64,000 bases of DNA. It comes from Sycon ciliatum (lineage: Eukaryota > Porifera > Calcarea > Leucosolenida > Sycettidae). The translations under genes were made by a program, and so were the position numbers. The notes under the pieces were generated by a model, which was given only the letters and a program-made list of their open reading frames with translations, made no database searches and was not told the origin of the DNA. The stretch is from the NCBI RefSeq assembly GCF_964019385.1, contig NC_088649.1:16092347-16156346 (forward strand). The letters are read 5' to 3'. Below, one piece after another: positions 1 to 9,933 of the stretch (the stretch's first letter is position 1; every line of letters begins with the position of its first letter).

Positions 1-149
1 CCCACTAACCGCTATATATATATACATCATTGAAAATGATGCCCAGGGGCTGAGGACGTATATAATAGTGGTTGCTCCCAAGCTTCCTAACTATATATAG
101 AGAATTAGAAAAGTTGCCTGACGATTGAAAAAAAACTCAAGAAACTCGG

Positions 150-370
150 AGTACCAGATATGGATTGATCGAAGAAGGATAGATTGACCATCACTGTGGA
201 TAAGAGTCATACTGTAGCTCAGTTGGTTAGAGCATTGCTCGCGAATAGCAAGATCCCTAGTTCGAGTCTCGGTGGCGTGACTGATGATTTTCTTTCTTTC
301 TTTCATATCTGGCTTGCAAGTGTTGAGAGAAAAGAGCAGTACGTGGCATGTGGCCTCTGGTTTCCCAATG
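150..370. repeat. Dispersed repeat flanking a tRNA-like sequence
   Basis: Two blocks here, one beginning CCAGATATGGATTGATCGAA near 157 and one beginning TTCATATCTGGCTTGCAAG near 301, recur at 37640-37920, where the two blocks appear in the opposite order. This suggests a repeat family with permuted or tandem ancestry. In this copy a tRNA-like sequence lies between the blocks. No coding potential was recognised. Confidence 0.6.
208..278 (+). pseudogene. tRNA-like sequence (SINE head or tRNA pseudogene)
   Basis: An A box (TAGCTCAGTTGG) at 215 and a B-box-like GTTCGAGTC near 260 are correctly spaced, and a perfect 5-bp anticodon-type stem (TTGCT/AGCAA) closes a 7-nt loop CGCGAAT. The loop has G where tRNAs have U33, the acceptor stem has a mismatch and the T stem has one mismatch. 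I read it as a tRNA-derived repeat rather than a working tRNA gene. Confidence 0.5.
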
Positions 371-687
371 CGCTTATAATGTGAACACTATTGGTGAAAC
401 ACCCGGGAGCTGAATATACTGCTAAGCATTGTGATAACACCGTTGTTTAGAACACAGACAAACCTTTATTGCACATAATATAAGCGTATGGGCTTCTACC
501 CGGACATGTTCACACAGCAAAAACTCTTTTTTTGCAGCAAATTTTCACATATATGCCCATGGGCGTATATGTGGGGAAGTATGGTATATACCGGTATAGA
601 TTATACATCTTTTTCATTGCCAAAAAAAGTGCAGAGCCTGGGTGCCATGGTCTATAGCCTTAAAGGGGTTAAAACGCAACAGCCTAC
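371..687. other. Intergenic or 3'-flanking stretch, nothing recognised
   Basis: No ORF, splice-bounded exon or repeat with a partner in the window was recognised. If the minus-strand gene starting at 21.8 kb continues leftward, this is intron or exon-free flank downstream of its CTLD-like exon. Confidence 0.4.
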
Positions 688-1080
688 CTTCACAGATGAC
701 ATCATGATTGCCTCTTCCATCCCTGTCAAATAGTGCGTCGCTCGAGTTGTCCTTGCCTTGCTTGTAAATAACATGCTGACCAAAGTACATGTACGATGTC
801 CATATCTTGAGAGGGGTGCTGTAGCTGCTGTTACTTCTAGCCATCATCTCGCTCAGCAATGATTTTATGCAGTCGCTAACACCCAGCTTCAAGCCAAGCT
901 CAGTGAAGGAATTATAGTCTACGAAGTTGTATCCTCTTCTCACGCACATCTCGCGGGCGTGCACGAAGTTCGTTTTCTTCTGGCAGCTGCCATAGTCGAG
1001 ATGTGGATAACACGGCAAGCTGGCAAGAGCCATCCAGGTGTATATTGCATTATTTGTGCCCAGGCACTTTGTCTTGAAAG
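688..1080 (-). CDS. Exon of EGF-domain gene: C-type-lectin-like domain
   Basis: This 393-nt exon is open throughout on the minus strand, bounded by an acceptor (pyrimidine-rich run then TTCAG) and a donor (GAAG|GTAGGC). It is phase 1-1 and encodes about 131 residues with six cysteines. The pattern HAREMCVRRGYNFVDYNSF followed later by an IWTSYMY segment and a closing HDVICEG resembles the C-type lectin fold (early A..C helix region, WIG-like strand, terminal C-E). The calcium-binding triplets (EPN/QPD, WND) are not evident, so carbohydrate binding cannot be claimed. An in-frame ATG with a hydrophobic stretch lies just upstream, so a first coding exon with signal peptide is an alternative. The matching phase with the upstream EGF exons favours an internal exon of one secreted or membrane-anchored adhesion-type protein. 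Confidence 0.6.
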
Positions 1081-1547
1081 CTGAACATAACACAGTACAC
1101 ATGCAAGACACAGTCAGGCGAAGTAGAACACAACTGCAGCACACTCTAACACGACATACACCGACTTTCTCAGATGGATACCGGAATCCAGTTCAAATAA
1201 TAGATAGGTTAAGATGCATGTTATTTCCGATAAAATATTGGTTGGGGATTGTCTGAAGCATATTCAAGCAAGGTACAGTCGGGCTTGATGACTGATCAAA
1301 GCCCTCGGGCTGGTCCCTTGGGCTTCGATCAGCCATCAAGCCCTCCGTATCTCGCTTGCCGATTATCTACTTTAGTAACGTTACTCTGATTAGGCGTATA
1401 TGCAAGCAGGCCATTGAATAATTTCGCGGTGACCGTCTTTGCACCGGGTTTGGAGAGCTGAGCCATGGTTAATTCATAGATAGTGAGGGAAGGAGGTGCG
1501 GGGGGGGGGGGGGGGGAGGGGAGCGGGGGGGGGGGGATACCAATAAC
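1081..1547. other. Intron-like stretch with poly-G tract
   Basis: No coding signal. Near 1285-1345 there is a small inverted repeat (GGGCTTGATGACTGATCAAAG and its near complement). From about 1497 to 1538 the plus strand is almost pure G, a strong candidate for quadruplex structure and for assembly error. Confidence 0.5.
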
Positions 1548-2233
1548 GAGAGAGCTTGGAAGCTCAGGGCCCTACGCTATGCTTTTTTGCCTTGATGACC
1601 TAGACAAAAAAAAAGCGTAGGGATGTTATAAATTCTTTAAAAAATTCCTTTTTTTTAGACATAACCTGGGATTCGAACCCGCACTATCGCGCGCCCTGCA
1701 TTCATCCCCCGATGCACTTCGCATACATACTAATTCTTCCAAGTTGTTTCACATTGTGATCTTGCATTTGAAAGCCCTATTTGAGTTATATGCATTGTGG
1801 CCAGCCGTCTTTGATGGCACGGTACGGTAGGGGATAGGGACGGGACAGGTACGATCGAGGGTAATACGACACCGTCTCCCGTACCGTACCATCAAACACA
1901 GCTGGCCACATACAGCTTCCCGCAATATTCAAATAGGGCTTTCAAACGCAAGATAATAACGTAACGCAACTTGGAAGAATGGGTATGAATGCGAAGTGTA
2001 TGGGGGATTGCATGTAGGGCGATAGTGCGGGTTCGAATCCCAGGATATGCCTGAAAAAAAAGGAGAATTGAAAAATTTATAACATCCTATGCTTTTTTGC
2101 CGTAAGATACGGATAGCGCCAGGCGTGACACAAACAAACAAACACACAAACAAACACCAAATTAAAGCTGTGTGGACCCTGGCTAGCGCCAGACGTTACT
2201 GAAGTAACGTCTTCTGCATAGCTACGGGAATTA
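1548..2233. repeat. Foldback (palindromic) repeat with tRNA-type B boxes, copy 1
   Basis: The first half (about 1597-1840) and second half (about 1868-2105) are inverted copies of each other. Each arm carries a canonical B box (GGTTCGAATCC or its complement, near 1672 and 2029) and a TTCAAATAGGG-type block, and the arms meet near a CCGTACCGTACC core. The whole unit recurs in inverted orientation at 46667-47362, so it behaves as an interspersed element. Arms derived from two head-to-head tRNA-type SINEs are one explanation; a foldback DNA element is another. No ORF was recognised. Confidence 0.7.
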
Positions 2234-2797
2234 AACTTCCGAGGCACTTCTTTTGGCACTTGAGACAATTTCTGTAACAATCAAGTGCTTTAGAGGTGAT
2301 TTACACGACGGCAGGACTCATCCCATGCCTGATGCTACCATGGAGATCTAGTCACATGTGCTCATATTTCGGCGCGAACGGATCCCGGTACGGTCCCGGT
2401 GCCATGAGGGGCTGGGGGAGGGGGAGGGGGGGGGGTGGTTGGAAATGCATATCGTGACATTCCGTGGTCTGTTTTGCAAGCTCTCGGGATCACGTGCTTC
2501 TCTTCCCGGCGGGATGCACTGCCGTCACGTAAATCGCCTCTTAGGAAGTCAGAGAGATCTCGAGCTGGTCTCCAGAAAAGCATGCTGTCTTCAAGCACTA
2601 GCTTCCTGTGTCCGAAAGAAGGGGGGGGGGGGTGGTAAAACACAGGTATGAATCGGTTCGGAACCCAAATTTGGTTCCGAACCGATTTATAACTTAAGAA
2701 TAATTGTTGATGTATGCATGTACATGTATGGTCACAATTCCCAGGAGCATGTGAATCAAAGAAACACGAGTATTCACTTCATTTAGCAGTTACTTAC
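2234..2797. other. Intron-like, G-rich stretch with palindrome
   Basis: Two G-rich runs lie at 2405-2436 and 2619-2634. A near-perfect palindrome lies at 2651-2687. Overlapping open frames on both strands here are proline- or glycine-rich shadows of the G-runs and are not supported as genes. Confidence 0.4.
2651..2687. repeat. Near-perfect palindrome
   Basis: The left arm AATCGGTTCGGAACC is matched by the complementary right arm ending CCGAACCGATT, with one extra C in the left arm and almost no loop. It could form a cruciform. No regulatory role can be assigned. Confidence 0.7.
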
Positions 2798-2884
2798 CAT
2801 GTTGACACTGGTCTCCATGGAAACCTTTCCGGCAGTTGCAGGTGCCGTCTTCAGTACACTGACCATCATTCAAGCAATTGCACA
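2798..2884 (-). CDS. Exon of EGF-domain gene: EGF-like repeat
   Basis: This 87-nt phase 1-1 exon has acceptor CTACTGCAG and donor G|GTAAGTAAC on the minus strand. The residues show a six-cysteine EGF pattern: C-N-C, then LNDGQC, TEDGTC, NC and RKGFHGDQC. The same exon, differing at only a few codons, occurs at 9847-9933 with homologous flanking intron, so the two derive from a segmental duplication. In the order of transcription it follows the 3255-3335 exon and precedes the CTLD-like exon at 688-1080. EGF repeats of this type are extracellular spacer or ligand-binding modules stabilised by three disulfides. The partner and function of the protein are unknown. Confidence 0.8.
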
Positions 2885-3254
2885 CTGCAGTAGAGATTGG
2901 GTGCATTCACATATTTCCCAAAACACACAAATAGGGATAGAACTTGAATAACCTATTGGATTCTCAAGTCGTTGTCGCATGTATCTTGATCATCATGACA
3001 TTGTATAGACCTCAACATCACCACAAACACTAACACTAACACCCATTCACCAATCCCAGGTATAACCAACTTATAATCATGCCTTGCACTTGAATAGAAC
3101 ACACTTTCAGCTAATAAAGCTGGAGAACCAGGCATAAACGCCGGGAAGTACTTTTTCTTGTCTTCAAAAACAACAGTCCAGCACGCGGGTATGCATGGGT
3201 CATATATTCTTTGACACGCGGGCTAAAATGGCAGCAGCCTTCTTTAGCCCTTAC

Positions 3255-3335
3255 CTTCTGTGCAGATGGGTCCGTCTGGTCTCGGTTTACATTCACATGC
3301 TTTGTTCTTTTTCACCCAGGGATTTGTGCACACAG
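3255..3335 (-). CDS. Exon of EGF-domain gene: short four-cysteine EGF-like module
   Basis: This 81-nt phase 1-1 exon has acceptor TAATGCAG and donor G|GTAAGG on the minus strand. It encodes VCTNPWVKKNKACEC followed by KPRPDGPICTEG. Only four cysteines are present, so it is a reduced or split EGF-like module rather than a canonical one. Its phase and strand match the neighbouring EGF exons, which is the main reason to include it in the same gene. No duplicate of this exon is visible in the second copy of the segment near 11.1 kb. Confidence 0.6.
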
Positions 3336-3616
3336 CTGCATTACATATCACACACAGAGAAGACAAAATGAGAGAGCGGATCAGCCATACACAAAATGGA
3401 CAGACAAAACGAGAGTGTTGTGGAATTATCCACCACCAGACCAGCGCAAGGATATAAGTTGGACTATAATTATTAATTTCAATTCCAAAATGCACAAGAA
3501 GTGTACAGAAGAAAAAAGCACGAACTCGACCAGGCCAGAAGCAAGAAGAACTGAACACAAGATATTGAAAACCCTTCTCCTCAACAAGCTGCATCACGTA
3601 CAACGCAAAACAACTG

Positions 3617-3690
3617 GCTGCACCAGTGTGTGCATCAGCGCGTGCACCAGCGCGTGCACCAGCGCTGCACCAACGTGTGCACCAGCGAAA
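3617..3690. repeat. 12-13-bp minisatellite
   Basis: About five degenerate copies of a GCGTGCACCA-type unit lie in tandem. It sits just beyond the 3' end of the gypsy-like pol relic, inside an intron. The surrounding 3336-3700 interval shows no other supported feature. Confidence 0.6.
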
Positions 3691-3745
3691 TCAATATCGA
3701 AAGTACGTATCAATCATTACATTACATACAACATGCGCAAGAGGG

Positions 3746-4560
3746 TTACTCTACTTCACGACGTAGAAGAACGGCATCACCAACGGCGAACAGACAGTTA
3801 TCAGCTTCAGACTCAACAAAGTCCTTGGAGGACAGCTCAGCTTCCACAAAATCACGGATCCGAGCAGCCTGGCGTTCAAGATCAGATGGAGCCAGGAGTA
3901 GCCGACAAGAGAACACCGGAGGGCTCCCAGCCAAGCATCGCACACATAGGAGAAATCTTGAGGACAGAGTGCGGACGAATACGGTCGAAATACAGTAACA
4001 CGTCCAGCTCAGATCGCCAATCATCAGCCTCATCCAACACCTTCCGAATTAAGGTGAGGAGAGTGCGGTTAAATCGCTCAACAGATCCCTGTAATAGGGG
4101 ATGACTCACGGCACCGTTGAGCACTGTCACACCAAACGTGTCAAACAGCGATGACATCACGGCGTTGATGAATTCCGTGCCATTATCACAGCAGACCACT
4201 CGGGGCGGGCCCCACCGCGTACACAGGCCGACAAATGCCTCGGCCACTGATGCCGCGTCATGTTGACGGAGCAGAACCACTTCCACCCACATGGTGAAAG
4301 TATCCATGCAGACGAGAACACAATGGTACTCTCCACTCTGATCGCCGCCCAGTTCCAGAGTATCTATTACTACAACACTCCATTGGGCCATTAGCCACCA
4401 CAGGGCGACTGGCATCCGCCGAAACGCCCTTGGTTGGGCTGGCAGCAGCACACGGCGAACAGTGGCGCACAAAAAAACTGCTGACATTGGGCAGCCATGT
4501 TCGGGAAATAGCACTTCGAGCGGAGGAAGCGCCATGTACCCTCCCAAGACGCATGACCAC
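3746..4560 (-). pseudogene. Gypsy-like integrase core and C-terminal segment
   Basis: Minus-strand frames contain VVVIDTLELGG, then MDTFTMWVEV, then VVCCDNGTEFIN, then LLQGSVERFNRTL: the D-D-E spacing of a retroviral-type integrase core. A second frame continues with FAVGDAVLLRREVE, the small C-terminal barrel typical of gypsy integrases. The change of frame near 3.9-4.0 kb and another against the upstream frame near 4.4-4.55 kb mark it as inactive. It follows the RNase H/H2C2 part directly. Confidence 0.7.
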
Positions 4561-6147
4561 AGTTCACATGAGCAGCACGAACGACATCGGACTCGAGTGA
4601 ACTAGGAATAACAGGAATGACGACGGCATCATTGGGCGGCAACTTCACACTTCGACACAGCATACCATCATGGACTACGAGCTGTGACTTGACCTTGACA
4701 AACGCAGGATCAGTAACTGGGTCACCATCGATGACTTGCTGGCGAGTCGCAACAATCCGAGGATCTGCATTCTGAGCAGCACATACTCTGTCCAATGAGA
4801 ATGGACTAACGGTCACCACCGCAGCGGTGACGGACGGTGCAATCCGAGAAAGGAGCGTCTTGCCACATCGGATCCAGCTGCTGGGAACACGGGTCAATTG
4901 ATCCGCCTTGTTCTGCTGACTGCTGATCCACTGGACCTTGACTGTCAAACCCGTGACAGCGACGAGATCAGTGATAATCTGGAGACGGCGCTGTACAAGT
5001 ACCTGCTGCAGGCCGCTGACGCGAACACGAGACACCTTGCCAAGCACCGATTGCAACCTAGCAGCCACAGTCTTGGAATCGGTGAATAGCGTGAGCTCCT
5101 TCACTTGCCACTGCATGGCAAGGTGCAACCCCTTGATCACGGCGTCACGCTCAGCGATGTTAATGTGTCGCCGGTCGTCCTTCTGCCGCAGCCAGCAGCC
5201 ATCCTCGACAATCATACTATCGGCCTGAATGACAGCACCATGTGCGATGTCCGAAGCATCACACCACAACGACCACTGTGCGTCTTCAGGAACTGACCAC
5301 ACACCTTGCGCAGGGTCATCGGTCTGCAGACGGTGAATGACTTCCGCACAACAAGCGACGACTTCATGAGACACTGGATCGTCCCATCCAGGCTGAAGGC
5401 TAGACCGACGCTTCAGATAACTGCACGCCAGGCGCAGCCAGGAGCCGACAGAATAGTGGCTGGTCAGCTTGCCACACCACTTGAAAATCTCGCGCCTTGT
5501 GACGGCATCGGGCTGACAGGTCGGCATGACGTCACCACGACACATCCACCTCACTTGGCCATCTGCAGACTCTGACAGCAGCAGGCCGAGTACCCTAGCA
5601 GAGACGACTGGCTCCGCTGGCTTGGTGGGCAACCCGTACTGCGACAACTGATCGGTGACAGCACGTAGACGAGGCTTCGGAGCATACAAATCGTCGACAT
5701 AGTTATCCACATCAGCATACGCACGGAGGACCCACTTGACGATTATGTCCATGAATTTGGGCGCAATCGATAGACCGAAGCCCATCCTCTCCATTGCGAA
5801 CAGCTGGCCCTTCCAGACGATCGTTTGGAACTTGGCGAGAGCTGGCGCGATGCGGATGTTGAGGTAAGTCTTGCTGATGTCCAGCAACACGTGGCTGTCG
5901 GCGTTGCCAATAGACCTCCACTGACGCAATTTCCCTAGCAAACAGGCACGTCCAAACCTCGATGCGACACAATCAAATTGTTGAGTTGCCGGTAGTCCAA
6001 ACACGGGCGGACAGGGGTGGACTCCTTGTGCGTCTGGGCCACCGCCAACAAGGGAAACACAGCACCAGGCTCACCATGGACTGCTTGGTCATGGGGTACC
6101 AACCATCCATTGCGGATCAACATGTCCACTTCCTCGCAGAACTGTGA
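4391..6147 (-). pseudogene. Gypsy-like reverse transcriptase, RNase H and H2C2 region
   Basis: An upstream frame (5935-6147) carries the RT start (PVRPCLDYRQLNNLIVSH); a frameshift near 5.95 kb leads into a 537-codon frame with LLDISKTYLNIRI, the LGF-type box, YVDDLY (catalytic pair at about residue 105), an RNase H segment (LWCDASDIAHGAVIQAD, then LFTDSKTV) and an H2C2 zinc-binding pattern (H..CGH..WEGTWRFLRSKCYF). This is the pol of the same element as the flanking fragments. The long open frame shows only moderate decay. Confidence 0.75.
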
Positions 6148-6624
6148 CTCCTACCCTCTGTCCCCCTCTAAGTCTAACAAATGGTGACTGAGACCTGTAC
6201 ACCAGGGTTTTTACGCCTGAAAGCAGGTGCATGATTTAACAAGCAGGTTGTCAGTCTAGATTTTATGCGCAGATGGAGAAAAAATGCGCAATTTTTTTGT
6301 AATGTGATGAAAAGCAGAAATAATAAGAAAAGATGAAATGAAAGCCTGCTCCGCACAACCCCGTCCAGCCTTGCGAACTGGGTATGGTGGATTAAGAACC
6401 TGGGTCAACGCTCGAGCAAGCGCTCTCCACTCCAGGTGTTCACAGCAACTGTTAGGGAAATTATAGAAAAGAAATAATAAGATGAAGTCAAGCTCATTTG
6501 AATTTTCGGTTTGTACGGTGTTTGCAGCAGCGCGGATTCGAATCTCCTCACGCATGTTCCTGTCGATGACCCCGAGTACGTTGTCGTGCCTCCAGGTGTA
6601 TACGTGTAACGTCCTGGTCCAGCG

Positions 6625-6682
6625 CTACGCGACAAGCGCCAAACACGTGACGCGTAGTACAGGCCCAGCAGAAAGAGAGAGG

Positions 6683-6740
<58 letters not shown>

Positions 6741-7002
6741 CGAGATGGAGGGAGCACGAACGCACGTACCGGAATGCTAGCATAGCGCAGCTACCTTGGA
6801 TCGTGATGGCGTACTTATCCAGGCGCTGTTGGGTTGGTTCCTCACCGAACGACTTCACCTGTACATTTACAACACCAACGTGTGTTGTTGACACCAACGC
6901 TGCAGTCACAAATGACGCCTCAGCACCGGAGTCCAGGAACACGCGAAACTTCGCCTTTCGAGTTCTTCCCTCAACTCGTGCAACTCCGCTCATCAGCCGC
7001 AC
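6625..7002 (-). pseudogene. Gypsy-like aspartic protease relic
   Basis: The frame contains VFLDSGAEASFV, the retropepsin D-S-G active-site loop with the usual hydrophobic strand before it. Downstream in the same frame a GA/TC microsatellite (6676-6740) replaces coding sequence with an S-L repeat, so the protein is broken there. The position between zinc knuckle and RT is as expected for pro in an LTR element. Confidence 0.6.
6676..6740. repeat. (GA)n microsatellite
   Basis: The plus strand is nearly pure GA with a few G interruptions, inside the protease relic of the gypsy-like element. Confidence 0.95.
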
Positions 7003-7109
7003 ACTTGCTGAGTGTAGACAGCACGATCCAACATTCTTCTCTTTTACTACCTAAGTCGGTTTCTCCCGGCTGTAACCTGCTCCATTCAACACATCATGTA
7101 TTAGCAGAT

Positions 7110-7215
7110 GGTGCTTCCCCTGGCATTTTGTGCACCTCAAGCCTGACCGATAGTCCCTTGCCACATGGCCATACTTGAGGCAGTTCCAGCAGAGTCTCCC
7201 TCGCTGCAGAAAAAC
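7110..7215 (-). pseudogene. Gag zinc-knuckle relic
   Basis: One minus-strand frame reads CWNCLKYGHVARDY, then LRCTKCQGKHH: a CCHC-type knuckle followed by a second, H-containing knuckle, as in many LTR-element gag proteins. In the first knuckle the last cysteine is replaced by tyrosine. It lies just upstream of the protease relic. Confidence 0.55.
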
Positions 7216-7932
7216 TTTTCTCCCTTCCTGTGGCAGCGACTTTAGCTGCTTCTCTGCATGTGCGACTAGGTGAGAAAGTACTCATTAAGTACAGTAACAT
7301 TGAGTGCCGAAGAACAGCTCTCCTTTGCCTAGCTTGAACTTTCACCTGACGACGGACAAAAGCGAAAAATAGCTTTCAATGTTTTGCCGAGAGTAGGTAA
7401 CAAGCTCATCAGCTCAAACGCCTTACTCTTGAAGAACAAAAAGATTACAATTTTTGTGATGAAACAGGCCGAACACTAAACTCAGGAATAACGGAGTTTC
7501 ATGTAAAGTTACTTTGTACAGTTCACATCTACTCTCGGACACTAGCGGAATACAATAAGAACAAGAAGCTGAAATCTGGAAAACAAGAACATTGCTGGTC
7601 TGAAGCCGAGACCCCATCCTAGGTACCTGTATGCTATTGCATGGTTTTAATTGGCATGAGTAGACTGTAAACAGACTCTAAACACACCCTGATAGATGCA
7701 GGACTAGATGAAAAAACACAAGCTAACAGCTGGATCTTGAGTACCTAGCCGGAAAATATAAAGACGCTCCGTAACGCATGACAATGGCAGGCCTCTATCA
7801 GCCACATGTAAAGTGCTGCCAACAAAATTGGTCTCTGGAAATTGGCGCAATGAGCATAAATTTTGAGTGTCCACATCACGAACAATTTGACTGTGCCGAC
7901 ACCTCTGTACTCATTACAAATTGCTGACTGAC
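7216..7932. other. Intron stretch without recognised feature
   Basis: Short open frames only; no domain, repeat partner or exon with splice borders was recognised. Confidence 0.4.
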
Positions 7933-8052
7933 CTTGACATTGAGTTCCATTTCCGTGGTAACCTGACTTGCACAGACACATGTATCCGCCTTCATTATCA
8001 ATGCAGATAGCATCCACATGGCATGGGCTAGCCGGCAAACATTCATCAATGT
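7933..8052 (-). CDS. Exon of EGF-domain gene: calcium-binding EGF repeat
   Basis: This 120-nt phase 1-1 exon has acceptor TGTTGTTCAG and donor CAAG|GTCAGT on the minus strand. It encodes a full calcium-binding EGF module starting DIDEC, with six cysteines and the GGYMCLC segment that carries the aromatic residue of the calcium consensus. Such modules form rigid calcium-stabilised rods in extracellular matrix proteins and receptors. In transcription order it lies between the EGF exon at 9847-9933 and the short module at 3255-3335. It is the best-defined domain of this gene. Confidence 0.85.
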
Positions 8053-8480
8053 CTGAACAACAGTAGGTAAGCAGAATGCAAGGGGTTACTAACTGATTAC
8101 ATACTGCATTGTAACCATGGCCAGCGTCATAATAGGCACAACAAAAACAATTCAAATTCATCAGACAGCTCTAATAGCCTCAATCTCAATTGCTGTGAAA
8201 ACAATTTGATCTGTTCTCGAGATTATAAACACTTGTGTCGCTGTCGATTGATTCTACAAACTCTGCTATAATCTATACTTGTCCAAATTCTGAAATCAGC
8301 AGAACATGTGCACAGATAAATCATGCTAACTGCTGCTGCACAGATCATTTCAGCGGACAGAGGGGTGTTATGGCAGAAGCAGCAGAGAATGCGGCAAAAA
8401 ACGAACAAACACAAAAAGGCACTCTGACCAGCTTTCAATACCACACAAGAAAACAGGAAATGGTTTGGTTTGCAAACACT
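8053..8480. other. Intron stretch without recognised feature
   Basis: Open frames on both strands here overlap and show no domain. Nothing supported. Confidence 0.4.
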
Positions 8481-8496
8481 GCACACCATCATCAAG

Positions 8497-8553
8497 TAGA
8501 GCATGAGACTCTTAATCTCAGAGTTGTGGGTTCCAGCCCCACGTTGGGCGCCA
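8497..8553 (+). pseudogene. tRNA-Lys(CTT)-like 3' segment with CCA
   Basis: From GTAGAGCATGAGACTCTTAA onward the plus strand matches about 57 nt of a tRNA-Lys(CTT), including D-stem 3' side, anticodon arm with CTT in a proper loop, T arm (one change in the T loop) and acceptor 3' strand, ending in CCA. The 5' third of the tRNA is not recognisable. The last 18 nt, read on the minus strand, are a perfect tRNA-Lys primer-binding site adjoining an LTR-like end. Confidence 0.65.
8536..8553 (-). promoter_or_regulatory. Candidate retroelement primer-binding site (tRNA-Lys)
   Basis: On the minus strand TGGCGCCCAACGTGGGGC is the exact complement of the 3' end of tRNA-Lys. It lies one nucleotide from an LTR-type CA end at 8555, the normal arrangement of LTR and primer site. 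Confidence 0.6.
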
Positions 8554-8554
8554 A

Positions 8555-9071
8555 TGTTGCGAAATTTCCCCCGCTCCCCGCCAAACAACGACTCTCTGAC
8601 TCATTCACGTGGGCAAGAGGACGACACAGTTACTTGAACAATATCTCTTGGAATAAATAAATAACTGGTGGGCGGGATAACGGGGGAGAAAAGACAAAGA
8701 AATAATAAACAACCAACAGAGAAAAGGGCGAACACATCGAAACGACCAATCAGGGACTAATACGTACAGAACACATGACCCGACCAAGACAACCAGACCA
8801 CGGACGAATCACACATGACTCTCATTCCCAGACCAAACTAGCACTGCGCATGTACAGCATTCATTTGACAGTCACTCTCACACAGACGGAAGTACATCCT
8901 CACTCTCTGACAACGCGTATTCTTGCATGCACCACATACCATAAACGTCACACATCACACCATATTCGCGCGTACACTTAGACCATATATGACATCAGAC
9001 ACTGGACTCCACCAGCCAAGAGCCAAATACAACAACATGCGTAAATCATAGTCGATCAGAAATCCGCAACA
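8555..9071 (-). mobile_element. LTR, probably with only a stub of internal region
   Basis: The segment begins TGTTGCGAAATTTC and ends GAAATCCGCAACA, giving short inverted TG...CA ends typical of an LTR about 517 bp long. Read on the minus strand, a CATATATG-type TATA candidate lies early. The adjoining primer site fixes the orientation. The internal region is not continuous: the EGF exon at 7933-8052 lies about 0.5 kb beyond it. A second LTR was not found, so it may be a truncated element unrelated to the gypsy relic at 3.7-7.2 kb. Confidence 0.55.
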
Positions 9072-9419
9072 GTATGGTTGAACTGTGTGCCATAATCATC
9101 GACTCGAGTGGTATTTGAGAAAACTAGCGAGTATTCAAACGAATACGAGTATTCTATTGACCAGACATAAAACAATGCACGCCTACACACTTGCAAAACC
9201 AAACGCAGTACACCTGGTACGCATGATTGTAGTCTTGCTAGCAGCCTAGTTCTGGAAATACTCGCAACTACTGTGTTATGCTGCTAAGTAGGGACAAATA
9301 ATATTACATGTTGGGGGTCATACTACTGACAGTAGTTTTTGCGAAACAACGACTCGCTCATTTCAAATTTTCAAGAGAGGGATTGAGTATTGGACATACT
9401 CATGTTACCCTAACAGTAA
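9072..9419. other. Intron stretch, AT-rich, nothing recognised
   Basis: Contains short GAGTATTC/GAATAC repeats near 9105-9155, no ORF with recognisable domain. Confidence 0.35.
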
Positions 9420-9818
9420 AGGGTGTGTTTGGTTTGTACAAACTAGAAAAGGATCGGACAGCTGGTGCACATGGAGCAGCCTCATGCCAACCAAACGGTA
9501 CTCCAGAAACAGAGCACATTTTTTTGTGAAAAATGTGCCAAACTTTGTTCATTCTTCAAAATGTTTATGAGTCACCATGGTCATTTTGTACGGTACAACG
9601 AGTTCAACCCAAAAAAGCGTATGCACGTGATCATTTTGGGACCAAAATCGATGTATCTGCCAGGTTTTACTGTGAACAAGTGAAACTGCTCGGTCTTCTC
9701 CGGCCTCGAGGCCGGAGCTAGCAGAACATGTTCTGGTCGACCCAGAACAGGTGCAGTCCCAACCAAACACGCTGTTCTGGTGAATCCTGTTCTAGGTCAT
9801 ACCAACCAAACGCACCCT
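9420..9818. mobile_element. MITE-like element with terminal inverted repeats
   Basis: The left end AGGGTGTGTTTGGTTTGTA is mirrored by a right end whose complement reads AGGGTGCGTTTGGTTGGTA, about 400 bp apart. Target duplication is unclear. No transposase is encoded. It lies just upstream of the duplicated EGF exon. Confidence 0.6.
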
Positions 9819-9846
9819 AAGAAGCATGCGTATTCACTTCACTTAC

Positions 9847-9933
9847 TATGCTGACACTTGTCTCCGTGGAATCCTTTCTGGCAGTTGCAGGTGCCATCTT
9901 CAGTACACTGACCGTGATTCAAGCAATTGCATA
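9847..9933 (-). CDS. Exon of EGF-domain gene: EGF-like repeat (duplicate)
   Basis: This 87-nt phase 1-1 exon has acceptor CACTGCTGCAG and donor A|GTAAGTGA on the minus strand. It encodes C-N-C, LNHGQC, TEDGTC, NC and QKGFHGDKC and is nearly identical to the exon at 2798-2884. Homology extends about 200-250 bp into the upstream intron and resumes after the Tigger-like insertion at 10134-11002. Both exons keep splice sites and phase, so both can be spliced into the same transcript as consecutive EGF repeats. Confidence 0.8.

Larger units (their letters stand above)
3700..7215 (-). mobile_element. Degenerate Ty3/gypsy-like LTR retrotransposon
   Basis: Read on the minus strand the order is zinc knuckle, aspartic protease, reverse transcriptase, RNase H, integrase zinc-binding region, integrase core and integrase C-terminal segment. 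RNase H before integrase, an integrase at the 3' end and a YVDD catalytic box fit Ty3/gypsy-like LTR elements. The reading frame is broken several times and a GA microsatellite lies in the protease region. No flanking LTR pair was found, so this is an internal-region relic in an intron of the EGF gene. Confidence 0.75.

Noticed and set aside
2358..2651. Open frames on both strands around 2.4-2.6 kb
   Set aside because: Proline- and glycine-rich translations of G-runs; frames overlap on both strands and no exon borders fit.
8235..8660. Plus-strand 141-codon open frame
   Set aside because: It runs through the tRNA-Lys-like segment and the LTR end, so it cannot be a real protein.
3700..9071. 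LTR at 8555-9071 as the 5' LTR of the gypsy-like relic at 3.7-7.2 kb
   Set aside because: Orientation and distance fit, but the well-supported EGF exon at 7933-8052 lies between them, so one continuous insertion is unlikely.
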